A stretch of 64,000 nucleotides of DNA from Pectobacterium sp. PL152. GTDB taxonomy: Bacteria > Pseudomonadota > Gammaproteobacteria > Enterobacterales > Enterobacteriaceae. Made by a program: the position numbers and the translations under genes. Location: the NCBI GenBank assembly GCA_021907015.1, contig CP091064.1, positions 2,604,001-2,668,000 of the forward strand, in the 5' to 3' direction. Shown here in pieces: positions 31,227-41,454 of the stretch (its first letter is position 1; every line of letters starts with the position of its first letter). A model generated the notes under the pieces. The model ran no database searches and had not been told where the DNA came from. It worked only from the letters and a program-made list of their open reading frames with translations.

Positions 31227-32405
31227 ATGTTTGAAAAACGCTATCGCATCACGCTGCTGTTCAACGCCAACAAAGTGTATGACCGTCAGGTGGTTGAAGG
31301 AGTTGGTGAATATTTACAGGCTTCTCAGTGTGACTGGGACATCTTCATCGAAGAGGACTTCCGTTGCCGCATTGATAACATCAAAGAGTGGCTGGGAGAC
31401 GGCGTGATTGCCGATTTTGACGATGGTGAGATCAAGCAACTGCTACAGGATGTGAATGTACCGCTGGTAGGCGTTGGCGGCTCCTACCATCGTCCCGAGG
31501 ATTACCCGCCCGTGCATTATATCGCGACAGATAATTATGCACTGGTGGAAAGCGCGTTTATGCACCTCAAAGAGAAGGGGCTGAACCGCTTTGCCTTTTA
31601 TGGCCTGCCGGTATCGGGTGGGAAAGGCTGGGCACAGGAGCGGGAATACGCTTTCCGGCAGTTGGTTGCGGCAGAAAAGTATCAAGGCGTGGTGTATCAG
31701 GGGATGGAAACGTCGCCGGATAACTGGCAATACGCGCAAAACCGGCTGGCCGACTGGGTGCAGGGGCTTCCGCCGCAGACGGGGATTATCGCGGTGACCG
31801 ATTCGCGCGCGCGCCATCTGTTGCAGGTCTGCGAACATCTGAATATTGCCGTACCGGAAAAGCTGTGCGTTATCGGAATCGATAACGAAGATCTGATTCG
31901 CTACCTGTCACGCGTCGCGCTCTCGTCGGTGGCACAGGGCACGCGCCAAATGGGGTATCGCGCCGCGAAGTTGCTGCATCAGCTGTTGTTGAACCAGACC
32001 GATTTGCCGCTGCAACGTATTTTGGTGCCGCCGGTTCGGGTGGTGGAACGTCGCTCAACGGATTATCGCTCTGTGCACGATCCTGCCGTTATTCAGGCCA
32101 TGCACTTTATCCGCTATCACGCCTGTAAAGGGATTAAGGTCGAGCAGGTGCTGGATGCGGTCGGGATTTCCCGCTCGAATCTGGAGAAGCGCTTTAAAGA
32201 TGAAGTCGGTCAGACGATTCACGGTGTGATTCACGCGGAGAAGCTGGATCGGGCGCGTAACCTGCTGATATCGACCTCACTCTCGATTGGGGAGATCTCG
32301 TTAATGTGCGGCTACCCTTCGCTACCTTACTTTTATGCTGTCTTTAAGAAGGGGTATGACATCACGCCGAAGGAGTACCGTGAGCGCTATGGCGAAGGTT
32401 ATTAA
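31227..32405 (+). CDS. xylR: Xylose operon transcriptional activator XylR
   Basis: XylR activates xylAB and xylFGH when it binds D-xylose. It has 392 residues, as in E. coli. An N-terminal LacI/GalR-like sugar-binding domain (RITLLFNANKVYDRQVVEG) is followed by a C-terminal AraC-type DNA-binding domain with two HTH motifs (VEQVLDAVGISRSNLEKRF and IGEISLMCGYPSLPYFYAV). I chose the ATG at 31227; an in-frame GTG at 31215 would add four residues. It lies at the end of the xylFGH cluster, the E. coli arrangement. Confidence 0.95.
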   Translation: MFEKRYRITLLFNANKVYDRQVVEGVGEYLQASQCDWDIFIEEDFRCRIDNIKEWLGDGVIADFDDGEIKQLLQDVNVPLVGVGGSYHRPEDYPPVHYIATDNYALVESAFMHLKEKGLNRFAFYGLPVSGGKGWAQEREYAFRQLVAAEKYQGVVYQGMETSPDNWQYAQNRLADWVQGLPPQTGIIAVTDSRARHLLQVCEHLNIAVPEKLCVIGIDNEDLIRYLSRVALSSVAQGTRQMGYRAAKLLHQLLLNQTDLPLQRILVPPVRVVERRSTDYRSVHDPAVIQAMHFIRYHACKGIKVEQVLDAVGISRSNLEKRFKDEVGQTIHGVIHAEKLDRARNLLISTSLSIGEISLMCGYPSLPYFYAVFKKGYDITPKEYRERYGEGY

Positions 32406-32461
32406 GAGGATTGGCTCAGGAAGGCGCGGCGGTACGCGCCTTATCATTGGCGGGTGAGCGG

Positions 32462-33037
32462 TTACGCCGGCACGCGCCAATAATCGTAATCGATGTGCTC
32501 AACCTGGAAGTTGGCGTTCTCTTTGTCTCCAGTCAGACGGCTGGCGATGGTAAAGGCAAAATCGAACGTCACGCCCAGCCCTTTGCCGCTGATCAGATTG
32601 CCGTCTTCCACGACTTTCTCGTCAACATAAACGCCATCGGTCACGTCCTGCCATAACTTGCCTGAGCAAACGTAGCGACGGCCTTTCAGCAGGTTGTTAC
32701 CGCCCAATACGCGTGCAGCCGCAGAGCACAGTGGGCAAATCAGTTTTCCCGCCTCGTCATGGCGACGAATAAACTCGACAACCATCGGGTTGGCGGCCAG
32801 GTTAACCGTACCCTGTGGGCCGCCAGGAATGACCACGGCATCAAACAGCGTGTCCTGGTTTCTTTCCAGCAGAGAATCGGCAAACAGTCGAATATTGTGA
32901 TAACTGCGCAGTTCCAGTCTGTCATAGCATGACAGCATGGTGACTTCTATCTTCATACGGTGCAGTACATCAATCACCATGATCGCTTCTGCTTCTTCAA
33001 ACCCTGGGGCCAGCAGAACGGCGACTTTCTTAGACAT
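32462..33037 (-). CDS. DJ-1/PfpI family protein
   Basis: This is a 191-residue cytoplasmic protein of the DJ-1/ThiJ/PfpI superfamily. It has the N-terminal strand VAVLLAPGFEEAEAI with the conserved Glu that interacts with the nucleophile, DAVVIPGGPQG, and a nucleophile-elbow region KLICPLCSAAARVLGG near residue 100. The elbow sequence and C-terminus differ from E. coli YajL, so I give no symbol. Relatives act in glyoxal detoxification, protein or nucleotide repair, or redox sensing. The start at 33037 has GGAG. Confidence 0.8.
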   Translation of the reverse strand: MSKKVAVLLAPGFEEAEAIMVIDVLHRMKIEVTMLSCYDRLELRSYHNIRLFADSLLERNQDTLFDAVVIPGGPQGTVNLAANPMVVEFIRRHDEAGKLICPLCSAAARVLGGNNLLKGRRYVCSGKLWQDVTDGVYVDEKVVEDGNLISGKGLGVTFDFAFTIASRLTGDKENANFQVEHIDYDYWRVPA

Positions 33038-33285
33038 AGCATCTCCAGCAATATGCAAGGGAAGGTGTTAACCGCAAGAGGATAGCAAAGAAATATCGAC
33101 GAAATGAAACGATGTTTTATTAATGTCGAGTGGGTCGCGTAAACGATTTTTGCTGCTTAGCCTAAAGAGAAGATGGCGCTATACTTGCTAACTTGGTCGT
33201 GAATCGGCCACGAATTTTTTTACACGAAAGCACGACTCTTCTCTTCCTGTCCTGCCAAAAAGATGTTTAAATTATCACTCACTTA

Positions 33286-33304
33286 TTTTGCATAAATATG
33301 CATT
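33286..33304. promoter_or_regulatory. Candidate ARG box upstream of argG
   Basis: TTGCATAAATATGCATT is a nearly perfect palindrome resembling the ArgR box (TGAAT-N-ATTCA family), about 150 bases upstream of argG. The surrounding 410-base gap (33038-33448) contains no gene. Confidence 0.5.
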
Positions 33305-33349
33305 TGTGAGTGTGTCGACTTTGGTTATCGACCGGCCCGTTTGATGTAG

Positions 33350-34795
<1,446 letters not shown>

Positions 34796-34818
34796 CGTGC
34801 AGATTGAGTAATATAAAG

Positions 34819-34852
34819 ATCCGGAATCGTCTCGCGTTTCCGGATTTTTTTA
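34819..34852 (+). terminator. Rho-independent terminator of argG
   Basis: The stem ATCCGGAA/TTCCGGAT is followed by TTTTTTT, 24 bases after the stop codon. Confidence 0.85.
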
Positions 34853-34923
34853 TCTGTTTATCATATGTTTAGATTTGGTCTTCTCGCCGTGTTTTTCGTG
34901 TGTGAACTCTTGCTGACAATGTA

Positions 34924-34941
34924 GGTTGCATCTGTACAACC
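34924..34941. promoter_or_regulatory. Inverted repeat in the expI promoter region
   Basis: GGTTG-N8-CAACC lies about 120 bases upstream of the expI start. It is a possible operator for a LuxR-type or other regulator; this is inference from symmetry and position only. Confidence 0.3.
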
Positions 34942-35062
34942 ACCGTGGAAAGCGACAGAATACAATGACAATAAGCCGAGACTTTTGTTAAAGGCGAAAG
35001 AATCTATTGGATGGTGTATCTGTTATTGTGATATCTAGCTGCAAATTTTTAATGGAGGAAAA

Positions 35063-35714
35063 ATGTTAGAAATATTCGATGTAAGTTACAAACACTTGTC
35101 GGAAAAAAATCGGAAGAGTTGTTTACGCTAAGAAAAGAAACGTTCAAAGATCGACTTAATTGGGCCGTAAAATGTATTAATGGGATGGAGTTCGATCAAT
35201 ATGATGATGATAACGCGACCTATCTTTTCGGCGTAGAAGATAATCAGGTCATTTGCAGTTCTCGGTTAATCGAAACAAAATATCCTAATATGATTACCGG
35301 CACGTTTTTCCCTATTTTGACAAAGTAGATATTCCCGAAGGAAACTATATTGAGTCGAGTCGTTTTTTTGTCGATAAGGCTCGGTCGAAAACTATTTTAG
35401 GTAATACTTATCCCGTTAGTACTATGTTCTTTTTGGCAACGGTGAATTACTCAAGAAGTAAAGGATATGATGGTGTTTACACGATTGTTAGCCATCCTAT
35501 GCTCACGATACTAAAGCGTTCTGGTTGGGACATTTCTGTTGTTGAACAAGGGTTGTCAGAAAAGCAGGAAAAGGTGTATCTACTGTTTTTACCTGTCGAT
35601 AAAGAAAGCCAGGATGTGCTGGTTCGTCGTATAAATCGCAATCAAGAATTCGTTGAAAGCAAGTTACGAGAATGGCCACTGTCTTTCGAATCTATGACTG
35701 AAGCGGTCGGATAA
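35063..35714 (+). pseudogene. expI: Acyl-homoserine-lactone synthase ExpI/CarI, two frameshifts
   Basis: This LuxI-type enzyme makes N-acylhomoserine lactone from S-adenosylmethionine and acyl-ACP; in Pectobacterium the signal controls plant-cell-wall enzymes and carbapenem. The product would begin MLEIFDVSY after AATGGAGGAAAA and, with two single-base additions, has 217 residues, the usual ExpI length. One lesion is in the A7 run at 35103-35109 (A8 gives SEKKSEELFTLRKETF). The other is in the T5 run at 35305-35309 (T6 gives GTFFPYFDKVDIPEG). The conserved Arg and acidic residues (FTLRKETFKDRL, EFDQYD, ESSRFFVDK) are intact. The gene is convergent with expR and their ends overlap by 23 bases. 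Confidence 0.85.
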
Positions 35715-36427
35715 GTTGTAGCTCAATGCCAAGTCTGATCGCATGTTTGGCATTTAATACTCCGAGTTTTTTACAACATTGCCGATGTGGAATTTAACGG
35801 TGCCTGTTTTAATGCCTAATATCAGTGCGATTTCCTGATAGGTTTTTCCCATACTGGCCCAGTAAAGAATTTCATTCTCTCGTTGAGAAAAATATCTTTA
35901 TCACTTGATCTTTCATCCTCTTTGTTTCTAATCATCTCTCTGTAAAGAGAGATGGTTTCTGCATGAATATTCATCAACGTCATTTGTAACTTATCTTTAT
36001 TATTCTCGATGACCTCATCAATATTACTCACATTGGATTCATCAATCATGATAGATAACATAACCAGATTGTTACTGTGGTCATGAAGTACAAAAGTATA
36101 GCCGTTAGTGATGTTATGCTCTTTGGACAAGTTGAATATCTTGGACATCTTCAGTTGCGTGCTGACAAGTAAATCTTCGTCCCAAGGGAAAGGTGTGATT
36201 TTATTAAGAGCAGCAATGACTACAGGATCAATGTGCTGATAGTTGTTGGCCCGATATATCTCTCTCCACTCATCGTGGTGATTTGAAATGATAAGGATTT
36301 CTGTAGGTTTTTTTCTTATTTAAGACCATATAGGAATATTTGATGTCGCCATAGTGACTTAATGCGGTATCGAATTGATTTTTATTACCCTGCTTATAAT
36401 TTCATTGTTGGAGAATAATTGCGACAT
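35692..36427 (-). pseudogene. expR: LuxR-type quorum-sensing regulator ExpR, four frameshifts
   Basis: ExpR binds acyl-homoserine lactone and DNA, and in Pectobacterium activates rsmA when unliganded. The product starts MSQLFSNNEIISRVI at 36427 and ends LQLIRPLQS. Correcting four homopolymer lengths (minus-strand runs at 36379-36383, 36308-36314, 35888-35892 and 35767-35772; three short by one, one long by one) gives 245 residues, the standard length. The autoinducer-binding part (NHHDEWREIYRANNYQHIDP, FVLHDHSNNLVML) and the HTH ([39 protein letters not shown], here listed in parts) are otherwise conserved. Paired palindromes lie upstream. Broken as read; base-call error is possible. Confidence 0.85.
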
Positions 36428-36473
36428 CTCATGACCTCAGTCTGAAAACTCAACATCCTGTAATAGAAAAAGT

Positions 36474-36497
36474 ATATACCTATCCCTATAGGTATAT
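36474..36497. promoter_or_regulatory. Palindrome 1 upstream of expR
   Basis: ACCTATccctATAGGT extends to 10-bp perfect arms (ATATACCTAT/ATAGGTATAT). It lies 47-70 bases upstream of the expR start. The ACCT...AGGT ends are those of lux boxes. Confidence 0.6.
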
Positions 36498-36504
36498 CTA
36501 TAAG

Positions 36505-36522
36505 AACCTATACCGATAGGTT
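36505..36522. promoter_or_regulatory. Palindrome 2 upstream of expR
   Basis: AACCTATaccgATAGGTT has the same ACCTAT-N4-ATAGGT core as palindrome 1, centred 28 bases away. A third partial copy (ACCTAT) begins at 36524. Apart from these sites the gap 36428-36815 shows no gene. Confidence 0.6.
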
Positions 36523-36815
36523 TACCTATACCTTAGTATAGCTTTTCTTTGAGATGAAAAAACATACAATATTACAATAATGTTAAGGGCGTAAAGCAAA
36601 AGAAATAAACACCGCTCAGGATAAGCGTGATGATTGGCTAACATCAGGGAATGCTAATTAAGCAAGATTTATCAATAGTATAATAAAATAATCTTTTCTC
36701 CTCTATGGCCTGTGTCTTTTAGCAGGCCTACCAGATGTCCTGATTCATTAATTCCATCAGGGCGATACCCTCGCGAATAACACTCACTTTTATGCTGCGT
36801 TCTTTTTGCGGCACC

Positions 36816-38014
36816 TCACGCCTCGTCGATGTTGTTGTATTCCCACAGCCGATTGAAATGCACATCGTCCAGATTGCGGACTGAATTCGCATTACCTGCG
36901 AAAGGCCGCGCGGTGGTTGCGGCCGCTCCCCACGGCTGTTCTCTGTCATAGCTGGCGTCAATCGTGCTGTCGCGAATCACTAACTGACCGTTTGCCGTCC
37001 TGCCCGGCTGATATCCCGTCTGCCTTGCTCCCTGATCCCAGGCACGCCCCAGTTTGGCCTTTTTTTCTCCGCTGAAGCCTTCGTCTCCCGTGAAACGACA
37101 GGTCACTGCCAGAAAGCCGTATTGCACCCACGGCATGCTGTCAGGTGCGAAGACGTGAATATCTTTCGCTCCACGGCTGGAAACCGTATGAAAGTGGACA
37201 CGCTCGAATACCGCGGTCGCGCGCCAAAAACGTAATCGACATCACCCTCAATGTAGCTGTCTGTAATGTAGGCCCGGCTGTAGCGGTCCGTGACGTACTC
37301 ATTCTGGAGGTTGCTGGTATTGATGAAAAACGTATCCTGACGACCGATGAGGCGGACCTTTCAAGCTGAACCTTGTCGCCGTCGGTGCGTAGCGCCACGG
37401 CCTGATGTGCACGATTATCTACGGAATCCAGCAAGGTATTCACCACCGTCAGGTTCTTCATCTGGAAATTGTCGCTTTGCGACCAGACCACGGCGGCACA
37501 AGTGGTATCAATCGTTGCGTTCTGCTTTGACGCACAGAGATCGTACATATACCAGACGGGGTCACCGGGCTGATATTCACCGTGCGAATTTACCGTTTCT
37601 CGGTAGGTTGCCGGTGAGAACATCGAATCCAGCGCGAGTTGAATCACCACGTCATCCGGTTTCTCTCCGCCCCACATAGCGTGAGCGGTGGGGCATCGGC
37701 AGGGATGTAGACCGTGCCGGTATAGGTGCCCGGCAGCAGTTTAATCTCAATCCGCGCCCGACCTTTTTGCGCCAGTAGCGCGGCGTTCACCGCCTGTTGA
37801 ACATGGGCGTGCGTTGCACCATCCACCCCCACGTGCGGCCCGACAACCCAGGAGTCGCTGAGCCGACCTCAATCGGTGCGGGCTGCCAGATGTCAGCTTC
37901 TGTCTGGTCATCGTGTCCAGGTAGCGTGAAATAGTGTGGGAGCGTGAAGCGTTCGGCTTCCTGCGCGGAGAGAGTGGGGCGATAAACTGTGCCGGGGTAC
38001 GTCGTTTTTGTCAT
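36816..38014 (-). pseudogene. Carbohydrate esterase family 8 protein (pectinesterase / YbhC-PemB-like), four frameshifts
   Basis: CE8 enzymes demethylate pectin; the closest relatives I recognise are Dickeya PemB and E. coli YbhC. The reading frame starts MTKTTYPGTVYRPTLSAQEA at 38014 (GAGAGGATAAAATC upstream) and would be 400 residues after four single-base additions near 37853-37860, in the C4 run 37670-37673, near 37354-37363 and near 37216-37224. Catalytic aspartates are in GRQDTFFIN and EGDVDYVFG. C-terminal RLWEYNN matches YbhC. Unlike PemB and YbhC there is no signal peptide or lipobox, so the product would be cytoplasmic. It starts five bases after the ftrA-like gene, so it is in its operon. 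Confidence 0.75.
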
Positions 38015-38018
38015 GATT

Positions 38019-39014
38019 TTATCCTCTCTTAGCGGCAAGGTTCTCTGGGATATCATCGGCTCTCTGCCCGAAATGCAACCGATAAGTTGAAGGCGTGAGA
38101 TGGAGCTGCTGGCGAAAATGATGGCGTAACGAGGCTGCGGTACCGAATCCTACCGTTTCGGCGATTTTATCGATAGATAGGCGCGTGTTTTCGAGTAAAT
38201 CGCGTGCAGTATTCAGCCGTTCGGCCAGTAACCACCGCGCTGGTGTCGTACCCGTAGCGGCAGAAAAACGGCGAAGGAACGTGCGTGGGCTCATACAGGA
38301 AATTGCCGCCAGTTTCGTAACGGAATACTCTTCCGCGAGGTTCGCTCGGACATGATCGATAAGCGGCCCGAGGCGCGAGCGTTCGTAGTCTATCGGTACC
38401 GCTTTTTCAATATACTGTGCTTGCCCACCATCCCGATGCGGTGCGACTACCAATCGGCGAGCGACTTGATTGGCCGCTTTGCTGCCGTAATCCCGACGGA
38501 TGAGATGCAGCCCAAGATCGATACCCGCAGCACTCCCGGCTGACGTAAGCATTGTTCCCTCATCGATATAAAGAACGTCTGGCTCGATATCGATATCAGG
38601 ATATTGCATTTTTAACGTGTCGCTGTAGCGCCAATGCGTCGTGGCGCGTCGCCCGGAAAGCAGGCCTGTCGCCGCAAGGACAAAAACACCAGAGCAGATA
38701 GAGAGCAGCCTGGCACCCTGCTGATGTGCTTGGCGTAATGCATCGACCAGATGGGTGGGGACGGGCACATCACTGCCTTTCCAGCCGGGAATGATAATCG
38801 TCCCTGCCTGTGTTAACAGCTCAAGGCCACCATCGGCAACCACGTGGATGCCGCCCGTTGCCCGCATCGCGCCGCTGTCTAAGCCTGCGACAGCAAACTG
38901 ATACCAATTTTCCCCCATTTCGGGGCGAGGCAGGCCGAAGACTTCAACAGCGATACCAAATTCGAAGGTACACAAGCCATCATAAGCGAGTACGACAACA
39001 AGCGGATTGAACAT
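38019..39014 (-). CDS. ftrA: FtrA/GlxA-type AraC-family transcriptional regulator
   Basis: This 331-residue regulator has an N-terminal DJ-1/PfpI-like domain (VVVLAYDGLCTFEFGIAVEVFG; ICSGVFVLAATGLL near residue 110) and a C-terminal AraC-type DNA-binding domain with two HTH motifs (VTKLAAISCMSPRTFLRRF and IDKIAETVGFGTAASLRHHF). The start MFNPLVVV at 39014 has GAGGAAATCA. It is divergent from a rhodanese gene, the usual FtrA arrangement, and probably controls it. The effector is unknown. Confidence 0.85.
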   Translation of the reverse strand: MFNPLVVVLAYDGLCTFEFGIAVEVFGLPRPEMGENWYQFAVAGLDSGAMRATGGIHVVADGGLELLTQAGTIIIPGWKGSDVPVPTHLVDALRQAHQQGARLLSICSGVFVLAATGLLSGRRATTHWRYSDTLKMQYPDIDIEPDVLYIDEGTMLTSAGSAAGIDLGLHLIRRDYGSKAANQVARRLVVAPHRDGGQAQYIEKAVPIDYERSRLGPLIDHVRANLAEEYSVTKLAAISCMSPRTFLRRFSAATGTTPARWLLAERLNTARDLLENTRLSIDKIAETVGFGTAASLRHHFRQQLHLTPSTYRLHFGQRADDIPENLAAKRG

Positions 39015-39133
39015 TGATTTCCTCACCTCAATAACTTGTCATGATATTGACGATATATGGCAATAATGCCATCTGCCAGCCTTTATGTATCCGTTTTATA
39101 GTCGAGTCTCATTCCAATCAGTGAGAAAAATCG

Positions 39134-39523
39134 ATGAGTTACGTGACTGACTATCCCTTTGCTGCTTCTGATATCGCCCTATCCCATTTTTCACGGCGTC
39201 TGTCCGTTGAAACAGACTGTGCGGATGTGGCGGGCTCGCTCTCTGACACTCAGCAGGACTTTGTGTTATTGCATGTGGTGGGGTCGACGAAGCACTTTAG
39301 CGCGCGCCATATACCGGGAGCGATTCATCTGCCGCACCGTGAAATTACACCTGAGCGTATGGCTGAGTGGCCCGCTGACACGCGGTTTGTCGTCTATTGC
39401 GCAGGACCACACTGCAATGGCGCAGATCAGGCGGCATTAAAGCTGGCACAACTCGGTCGCCCGGTAAAAATTATGATAGGGGGAATCACGGGATGGGAAG
39501 ATGAGGGCTTTGCCTTCGCCTGA
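39134..39523 (+). CDS. Rhodanese-like sulfurtransferase domain protein
   Basis: This is a 129-residue single-domain rhodanese. The active-site loop CAGPHCNGA (about residues 97-105) carries the sulfur-accepting Cys, and RHIPGAIHLPHREI is the typical preceding block. Substrate unknown. It is divergent from the ftrA-like regulator, 119 bases apart. A GGCAGAAGG/CCTTCTGCC hairpin at 39538-39561 follows the stop codon. Confidence 0.85.
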   Translation: MSYVTDYPFAASDIALSHFSRRLSVETDCADVAGSLSDTQQDFVLLHVVGSTKHFSARHIPGAIHLPHREITPERMAEWPADTRFVVYCAGPHCNGADQAALKLAQLGRPVKIMIGGITGWEDEGFAFA

Positions 39524-39561
39524 TATCCCCTGCCTATGGCAGAAGGGGCATTCCTTCTGCC

Positions 39562-39889
39562 AACACCTCATCCCCTGATGCCGCGTCCAGAGAAGTCACC
39601 AGATAGGTTTGATGCTGTAATGTTGATGTTATCGGTGCCATTTTTATATCTGGCATCGTTCACAGATTTCGCCAAACAGAATAGAAGCACTTATTTCTAC
39701 TGGTAGTATGGTTACGCGATCTACGTCTTGAAATAATATTATCTATCAAATGGTTATCATGCTTTTTATTGAGCCTGCATGAATCACTTGTCAGGCCGAC
39801 TGTGTTCAACGGCACAACGCTTATTTCCTTCATGTTTTCGTAAGTGACTTATTAATAATACTGTTATTACTACGCTAAAGGTGAACTTC
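39562..39889. other. Intergenic region between the rhodanese and phospholipase-like genes
   Basis: About 330 AT-rich bases. Apart from the hairpin at its left edge and presumably the promoter of the next gene, I see nothing. Confidence 0.4.
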
Positions 39890-40817
39890 ATGGCTGGAGC
39901 ATATGCACATCTCGCCGTTGTTAATATTGCGAGTGAAATAGAGCGGTTGGAAGAAGAGAAAGTACCTCAGAGCGGTATCCTCGCAGTAAAAAAATATCTT
40001 CGTTTCTGTGAATTAGGTTCCGTTAGTCCCGATTACCCTTACTTGGCTATAACCGATTCTGGTGCCGCAAAATGGGCCGATAATATGCACTATGAAAAGA
40101 CGGGAGATGTGGTTCAGTCTCTTGCTAAAGGTGTTATGGGGCTACAGGGGCGGAGAAACAAAAGGTGCTAGCGTGGCTGTTGGGCTATGTCGCCCATGTG
40201 GTGACTGACATGACGATTCATCCCATTGTGGAAAAGATTGTTGGTCCTTATGCCCAGAATAAACGTGCACATCGTGTCTGTGAGATGAATCAGGATGCTT
40301 ATATTTTTCCCCGACTGAATTTGGGTGAAGTGGGGCTTTCTGAACATCTTAATTCTGGGATTCGAGGATGTTCGCAGGATGGGCATCTCGACGCAGCGAT
40401 AAAGGGGCTATGGGAATCCGCTTTGCAGCAAACTTACGCTCAGGAGTTTTCTAAAAATAAGCCTGATATTGATAAATGGAACGATCAGTTCTTGTTTGTG
40501 GTCGACAATATCGCTGAAGAAGGCAATAAATTGATGCCATTGGCGCGTCATGTTGCGGTGGGTCTTGGTTTAACCTATCCGCTGTCGCGAAATTGGATAA
40601 ACAGTTCCTGGTAAATATTGCCACACCGGAGGGCGCGAAAAACTATGATGATGTTTTTGATCTCGCGGTAACGCATGTCGTCGAAGCATGGCGTTTAGTT
40701 GCTGCATCAGTTGAAAAGTCTGATGTAGACGCATTGTCATTCTTTGGCCATTGGAACCTTGATACGGGGCGAGATGTGAACACGGGTAAATTGATTTATT
40801 GGAAGGAGGTTGCATGA
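39890..40817 (+). pseudogene. Zinc-dependent phospholipase C-like protein, two frameshifts
   Basis: The product begins MAGAYAHLAVVNIASEIERL after AAGGTGAACTTC. The pattern AYAHL near the start, DYPYLA and YVAHVVTDMTIHPIVE suggest the Zn_dep_PLPC (zinc-dependent phospholipase C) family, where His and Asp residues bind zinc. Two single-base losses, in the G-run at about 40137-40141 and near 40579-40584, split it into three frames; corrected length is about 309 residues. There is no obvious signal peptide. Its stop overlaps the start of the next lipoprotein gene (ATGA), so the two are co-expressed. Family assignment is moderate; the substrate is unknown. Confidence 0.6.
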
Positions 40818-41218
40818 AATATATCGCATTGATGAGCGCCTTATTTCTAGCTGGATGCTGCTCTTTTAGCTCGGCGAATCAACAAGAAACAATGTATCCG
40901 CTGTCATCTGCCCTAACAAAATTAAGCGCATCCGTTGAAGCAGAAACACGCTATGGCAATCCTGATTCCGCGACGGACAACACACTTCTGGTTGCTGCAA
41001 CGGCTCATGATCCTGCGCTTCTGGCTCCTTTTAAGGACTATAAAATGAAGGCAAAGTCTGTAGAAGGGCACTCACTGATATTGGTGTGTAGCGCAGATGG
41101 TCGTCAGGCATTATTAGAAGATGCAGGATGTACCGCAAAAATGGATAAGCACCACTGGCAGGAAAAAGCCAATCCGGGCTGTAACTACACTATCGATATG
41201 GCGCAAGTATGCCGCTAA
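40814..41218 (+). CDS. Predicted lipoprotein of unknown function
   Basis: This 134-residue protein starts MKYIALMSALFLAGCCSFSS. The lipobox LAGC places the lipidated Cys at residue 14. After the signal I see four further Cys residues (VCSADG, DAGCTA, PGCNYT, QVCR), suggesting disulfides in the periplasm. I do not recognise the family. The start overlaps the stop of the phospholipase-like gene and is preceded by AAGGAGGTTGC. A terminator follows. Confidence 0.75.
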   Translation: MKYIALMSALFLAGCCSFSSANQQETMYPLSSALTKLSASVEAETRYGNPDSATDNTLLVAATAHDPALLAPFKDYKMKAKSVEGHSLILVCSADGRQALLEDAGCTAKMDKHHWQEKANPGCNYTIDMAQVCR

Positions 41219-41262
41219 TTTTGAGCGCGATGAGCCTGAGACGATAACAATGCCAGCACATT

Positions 41263-41292
41263 GAACCCGGATGCGCCGGGTTCTTTCTTTAT
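41263..41292 (+). terminator. Rho-independent terminator
   Basis: The stem GAACCCGG/CCGGGTTC is followed by TTTCTTT, 44 bases after the lipoprotein stop. Confidence 0.8.
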
Positions 41293-41339
41293 TGCGCGAG
41301 TGATAGCGCATATCGGAAATTTTTTGTTTTAGCATGACT

Positions 41340-41454
41340 CCAGCCCGGTAGCAGGTCGAATGGCTGGAACTGGACAAACCTGGCCCACATTGCCGAGTAC
41401 CTGACCACCTTGCTGCTGCGTGCGGGTGAGGTGCCTGGGAGGTCCAGATCGCCG
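41340..41454. other. GC-rich fragment at the edge of the lysR/MFS pair
   Basis: These 115 bases are richer in GC than the flanking left side and read like a scrap of coding sequence, but no complete gene is present. They may mark the left boundary of an imported segment. Confidence 0.3.

Noticed and set aside
36707-36728. Terminator for the CE8 esterase gene (GGCCTG/CAGGCC)
   Set aside because: Six-bp stem with a ten-base loop and no U-tract on the relevant strand.
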